Shown here piece after piece: positions 60,532 to 64,000 of a DNA stretch of 64,000 bases (positions within the stretch are counted from its first letter, which is position 1; each line of letters starts with the position of its first letter). The DNA is from Micromonospora sp. M71_S20 (GTDB lineage Bacteria > Actinomycetota > Actinomycetes > Mycobacteriales > Micromonosporaceae), in contig NZ_RCCV01000002.1 of assembly GCF_003664255.1 (NCBI RefSeq), positions 2,501-66,500 of the forward strand, in the 5' to 3' direction. The position numbers and the translations under genes were made by a program. Below the pieces are notes generated by a model. That model did no database searches. It was given only the letters and a program-made list of their open reading frames with translations, and had not been told where the DNA came from.

Positions 60532-63131
60532 ACGCCGCCAGCGAGATCATCACCCCGGCGGCCGGCACGATGGACCCGGAACTGCGCGCGGCCATCGGCC
60601 GGATCGCCCGGGTGCCCCAGCTTCTGATCGCCTGCGACTACGACGGCACCCTGGCGCCGATCGTGGAGGACCCGAGCAAGGCCGTGCCGCTGCCGGAGTC
60701 CGTGGCCGCCGTCCGGGCGCTGGCCGCCCTGCCCCAGACCACCGTGGCGGTGGTCTCCGGGCGGGCCCTGCGCGACCTGGCGGCGCTCTCCCGGCTGCCC
60801 AGCGAGGTCCACCTCGTCGGCAGCCACGGATCCGAGTTCGACATCGGCTTCGTCGAGCGGCTCTCCCCCGAGCTGATCGCGGTCCGCACCCGGCTGCGCG
60901 ACGCGCTGCGCGAGATCGCCGCGGCCCACCCGGGCATCCGGCTGGAACGCAAGCCGGCGAGCGTCGCGGTGCACACCCGCGGGGTCGCCCCCGAGGTCGC
61001 GGCCGCCGCCATCGAGGCGGTCCGCAACGGCCCCGCCACCTGGGACGACGTCACGGTCACCCAGGGCAAGGAGGTCTTCGAGCTGTCGGTGGTCGCCACC
61101 CACAAGGGCACGGCCGTCGACCAGCTGCGCACCCAGCTCTCCGCCAGCGCGGTGCTCTTCATCGGCGACGACGTCACCGACGAGAACGCCTTCGGCAACC
61201 TGCACGGGCCGGACGTCGGCATCAAGATCGGCCCTGGCGAGACCCAGGCCGGCTACCGGGTCGCCGAGCCGATCGAGGCCGCCCGCGCCCTCGGCCTGCT
61301 GCTGGAGACCCGCCGGCACTGGCTCTTCGGCGAGCGGGCGGTGCCGATCGAGCGGCACTCGATGCTGGCCAACGGGCGGACCGTGGCCCTGCTCACGCCC
61401 GAGGCCAAGGTCACCTGGCTCTGCCACCCCAAGCCGGACTCGGCGGCGATCTTCGCCGACCTGGTCGGCGGCAGCCCGGCCGGGCACTTCAGCGTCGCGC
61501 CGGAGCGCGGGGGCATCCCGCTCGGCCAGCGCTACCGCTCGGGCACGATGACCGTCGAGACCCGGTGGTCGGGCCTGACCGTCACCGACTGGCTGGACAA
61601 GCCCGCCAGGGAGACCACGCCCGACGGCCCGGCCGTCGTCACCGGCGACTCGACCATGGTCCGGGTGCTCACCGGCTCGGGCCGGGCCCGGCTGGAGTTC
61701 GCGCCCCGGCCCGAGTTCGGCCAGGTCGCGGTGCAGTTGCAGCCGATCGGCGACGGCCTGCTGGTGCTCGGCTCCAACGAGCCGGTCGCGCTCTACTCGC
61801 CCGGGGTCGAGTGGCAGGTCACCAACGACGGCGGCTACGAGACGGCCAAGGCGGTCGTCGACCTCTCCGCCGCCGGCGGGCAGGTCGTGCTGGAGCTGCG
61901 CTTCGGCACGCACAGCCTGGAGCACCACCGGCTGCCGGTCCACGAGCGGCAGGCCCTGGCCGAGCAGCCCTGGAAGGACTGGGTGGCCACCCTGCGGCTG
62001 CCGAGCACCGCCCGGGACCTGGTGGTCCGCAGCGCGCTGACCCTGCGCGGGCTCTGCCACGAGGCCACCGGCTCGATCCTGGCCGCCGCGACCACCTCGC
62101 TGCCGGAGGAGCTGGGCGGGGTCCGCAACTGGGACTACCGCTACTGCTGGCTGCGGGACGCGGCGATGACCGCGCGGTCTCTGGTCGACCTGGGCTCGAT
62201 CGAGGAGGCCGAGGCGCTGCTGCGGTGGGTCGACGGGTGCATCGAGCGCACCGGCGGGCACCCGGAGCGGCTGCACCCGCTCTACACGGTGGACGGCTAC
62301 GAGCTGGGCGCCGAGGCCGTCATCGACACCCTGCCCGGTTACGCCGGCTCCCGGCCGGTCCGGGTCGGCAACCTCGCCAACCACCAGCTCCAGCTCGACG
62401 TCTTCGGCCCGATCGCGGACCTCATCGCGGCCGTGGCCGACGCGCGCGGCTCCGTCCGCGAGGACGAGTGGCGGGTGCTCGACAACATGGTCGAGGCGGT
62501 CCGCCGCCGCTGGCACGAGCCTGACCACGGCATCTGGGAGGCCCGCCTCCCCCCGCGGCACCACATCTTCTCGAAGGTGATGTGCTGGATGACCGTCGAC
62601 CGGGCACTGCACGTGATGCGCCAGCACGGCGGCGAGGACCGGCCGGAGTGGGTGGAGCTGCGCGACCGCATCGGCGCCAACGTGCTGGAGTACGGCTGGC
62701 ACGAGACCGTCGAGGCCTACAGCGTGGCGTACGGGGACGAGGAGATGGACGCCTCGTCGCTGTGGATCGGGCTCTCCGGCCTGCTCCCCGGCGACGACCC
62801 GCGCTTCCTCTCCACCGTCCTGCGGATCGAGGCGGATCTGCGCAGCGGCCCGGTCGTCTACCGCTACCACTGGGACGACGGCCTGCCCGGGCGCGAGGGC
62901 GGCTTCCACATCTGCACGGCGTGGCTCATCGAGGCGTACCTGCGCACCGGGCGGCGTACCGACGCCGAGGAGCTGTTCTCGCAGATGGTGGACACCGCCG
63001 GCCCGACCGGCCTGCTGCCCGAGCAGTACGACCCGATGGCCGAGCGCGGGCTGGGCAACCACCCGCAGGCCTACAGCCACCTGGGCCTGATCCGCTGCGC
63101 CCTGCTGCTGGACAACATGCTCAAGCAGTGA
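60528..63131 (+). CDS. fusion of trehalose-6-phosphate phosphatase (OtsB) and GH15 glycosidase
   Basis: An 867-aa two-domain enzyme. The N-terminal domain (about 1-265) is a HAD phosphatase of the OtsB type: nucleophile motif [32 protein letters not shown], and [15 protein letters not shown]. The C-terminal domain (about 275-867) is a GH15 (glucoamylase/trehalase-like) barrel: [59 protein letters not shown], and the base-containing [20 protein letters not shown]. Mycobacterial GH15 homologues are trehalases. The GTG start overlaps the otsA stop and has GGAGG 5 nt upstream. Confidence 0.93.
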   Translation: MNAASEIITPAAGTMDPELRAAIGRIARVPQLLIACDYDGTLAPIVEDPSKAVPLPESVAAVRALAALPQTTVAVVSGRALRDLAALSRLPSEVHLVGSHGSEFDIGFVERLSPELIAVRTRLRDALREIAAAHPGIRLERKPASVAVHTRGVAPEVAAAAIEAVRNGPATWDDVTVTQGKEVFELSVVATHKGTAVDQLRTQLSASAVLFIGDDVTDENAFGNLHGPDVGIKIGPGETQAGYRVAEPIEAARALGLLLETRRHWLFGERAVPIERHSMLANGRTVALLTPEAKVTWLCHPKPDSAAIFADLVGGSPAGHFSVAPERGGIPLGQRYRSGTMTVETRWSGLTVTDWLDKPARETTPDGPAVVTGDSTMVRVLTGSGRARLEFAPRPEFGQVAVQLQPIGDGLLVLGSNEPVALYSPGVEWQVTNDGGYETAKAVVDLSAAGGQVVLELRFGTHSLEHHRLPVHERQALAEQPWKDWVATLRLPSTARDLVVRSALTLRGLCHEATGSILAAATTSLPEELGGVRNWDYRYCWLRDAAMTARSLVDLGSIEEAEALLRWVDGCIERTGGHPERLHPLYTVDGYELGAEAVIDTLPGYAGSRPVRVGNLANHQLQLDVFGPIADLIAAVADARGSVREDEWRVLDNMVEAVRRRWHEPDHGIWEARLPPRHHIFSKVMCWMTVDRALHVMRQHGGEDRPEWVELRDRIGANVLEYGWHETVEAYSVAYGDEEMDASSLWIGLSGLLPGDDPRFLSTVLRIEADLRSGPVVYRYHWDDGLPGREGGFHICTAWLIEAYLRTGRRTDAEELFSQMVDTAGPTGLLPEQYDPMAERGLGNHPQAYSHLGLIRCALLLDNMLKQ

Positions 63132-63142
63132 CCTGACCAGCG

Positions 63143-63184
63143 ACGACGGCGGCCGGAGACTCCCCAGTCTCCGGCCGCCGTCGT
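63143..63184. terminator. bidirectional terminator at the end of the trehalose operon
   Basis: A perfect 19-bp inverted repeat (63143-63161 and 63166-63184) with a CCCC loop lies exactly between the fusion-gene stop and the cobA stop at 63185. Confidence 0.9.
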
Positions 63185-64000
63185 TCATCCCGTCAAACTC
63201 TGCCCGGTCTGACCCGGGCCGCCCCCCGGGATTCCCTCAGGACCAGCCCCGCCGAGGGCGTCGACCACGTCCCCCAGCACCACCACCGCGGGCGGGCGCA
63301 GCCCGGCGGTGAGCACGTCGGCGGCCACCGCGCCGAGCGTGGACCGGAGGACCCGCTGCGACCCGGTCGTCGCCTCCTGCACCACGGCGGCCGGCGTCTC
63401 GGCCGGGCGGCCGTGCGCGAGCAGCGTCGCGGTGATCGCCGCGAGGTTCTTCAGCCCCATCAGCACGACCAGCGTGCCGCGCAGCCCGGCCAGCGCGTCC
63501 CAGCGGACCAGGGAGGCCGGCGAGTCGGGCGCGACGTGCCCGGAGACCACGGTGAACTCGTGGGCCACCCCCCGATGGGTGACCGGGATGCCCGCCGCGG
63601 CCGGAGCCGCGATCGAGCTGGTCACGCCGGGCACCACGGTCACCGGCACGCCGGCCGCCGCGCAGGCCAGCAGCTCCTCGCCGCCCCGGCCGAAGACGTA
63701 CGGGTCGCCGCCCTTGAGCCGGACCACGAGCTTCCCGGCCAGGGCCCGGTCCACCAGGATCCGGTTGATCTCCTCCTGCGCGCGGGACGGACCGTACGGG
63801 ATCTTGGAGGCGTCCACGAGTTCGACGTCGGCGCGCAGCTCGTCGAGGAGCAGCCCCGGGACGAGCCGGTCGGCGACCACCACGTCCGCCTCGGTGAGCA
63901 GCCGCCACCCCCTGACCGTGATCAGCTCCGGGTCGCCCGGGCCCGCACCGACCAGCGCCACCCGGCCGGGACGGGTGCCCGACGGCGTCCCGGGCGCCGA
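63185..64000 (-). CDS. cobA: uroporphyrinogen-III C-methyltransferase (partial, N terminus beyond window)
   Basis: An SUMT-type methyltransferase adding two methyl groups to uroporphyrinogen III, the branch point to sirohaem and cobalamin. Motifs: VALVGAGPGDPELITVRGW (SAM site), VVRLKGGDPYVFGRGGEELL, VVPGVTSSIAAPAAAGIPVT and MGLKNLAAIT. The reading frame is open to the window edge. The part before VALVGAGPGD (TPSGTRPGR) looks like a linker, so the whole gene may be a CysG-like fusion with a precorrin-2 dehydrogenase domain. A GTG at 63961 would give 258 aa if it is unfused. Confidence 0.93.
   Translation of the reverse strand, partial: SAPGTPSGTRPGRVALVGAGPGDPELITVRGWRLLTEADVVVADRLVPGLLLDELRADVELVDASKIPYGPSRAQEEINRILVDRALAGKLVVRLKGGDPYVFGRGGEELLACAAAGVPVTVVPGVTSSIAAPAAAGIPVTHRGVAHEFTVVSGHVAPDSPASLVRWDALAGLRGTLVVLMGLKNLAAITATLLAHGRPAETPAAVVQEATTGSQRVLRSTLGAVAADVLTAGLRPPAVVVLGDVVDALGGAGPEGIPGGGPGQTGQSLTG

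Overview
The window looks like chromosome from a high-GC actinomycete, most probably Micromonospora or a close relative. The evidence is the very high GC with strong GC3 bias, a 16S rRNA 5' end of actinobacterial type, paired clpP1/clpP2 genes, a mycothiol-linked oxidoreductase, many GTG starts and several apparently leaderless genes. This is judged by eye; no database search was run.

Layout. 0-7 kb: 5' end of a 16S rRNA gene on the minus strand with a leader and tandem promoters, a nitrilase-family gene, the clpX / clpP2-clpP1 / tig protein quality-control block, and tRNA-Pro(TGG) and tRNA-Gly(TCC). 7-15 kb: a secreted PQQ-type propeller between two direct repeats, an ASCH protein, a divergent pair of carboxymuconolactone-decarboxylase-like protein and SnoaL-tailed ECF sigma factor (ECF41 type), an Hsp70-transmembrane-propeller fusion, and a subtilase with altered active-site neighbours. 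15-26 kb: the most unusual region. It is a small biosynthetic locus with a DauA-like flavoprotein, an MFS exporter, an HK97-fold shell (encapsulin-like) protein, a sulfotransferase whose stop overlaps the shell start, an aldo/keto reductase, an A-T-reductase NRPS-like enzyme, an acyl-AMP ligase and a miniature FcoT-like thioesterase. No other phage genes are present, so the shell looks domesticated. The gene set fits the natural-product (family 3) encapsulins.

26-38 kb: a trypsin-like protease sharing an upstream motif with the subtilase, several small hypothetical genes, rpiB, a DUF1015 protein, a CPWA variant of the Rv2466c family, pepN, a DUF5130 protein, an amidase and a secreted polyester-hydrolase (PETase/cutinase-type) homologue. 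38-49.6 kb: an 11-gene operon, almost all with 1-4 nt overlaps, for tryptophan catabolism through kynurenine and 3-hydroxyanthranilate meta-cleavage to pyruvate and acetyl-CoA, with a divergent Lrp/AsnC regulator. No kynurenine formamidase gene is seen in it. 49.6-64 kb: a sortase with its probable substrate, an HNH endonuclease, an MscS channel, an MFS transporter, truncated haemoglobin GlbO, a YbjN protein, an ettA-thioesterase-hypothetical operon, otsA coupled to an OtsB-GH15 fusion, and a cobA-type methyltransferase running off the right edge.

Convergent gene pairs are commonly separated by strong GC-rich inverted repeats acting as likely bidirectional terminators. Protein functions rest on motif recognition; start codons were chosen from Shine-Dalgarno sequences, overlaps, or a TANNNT box directly upstream.
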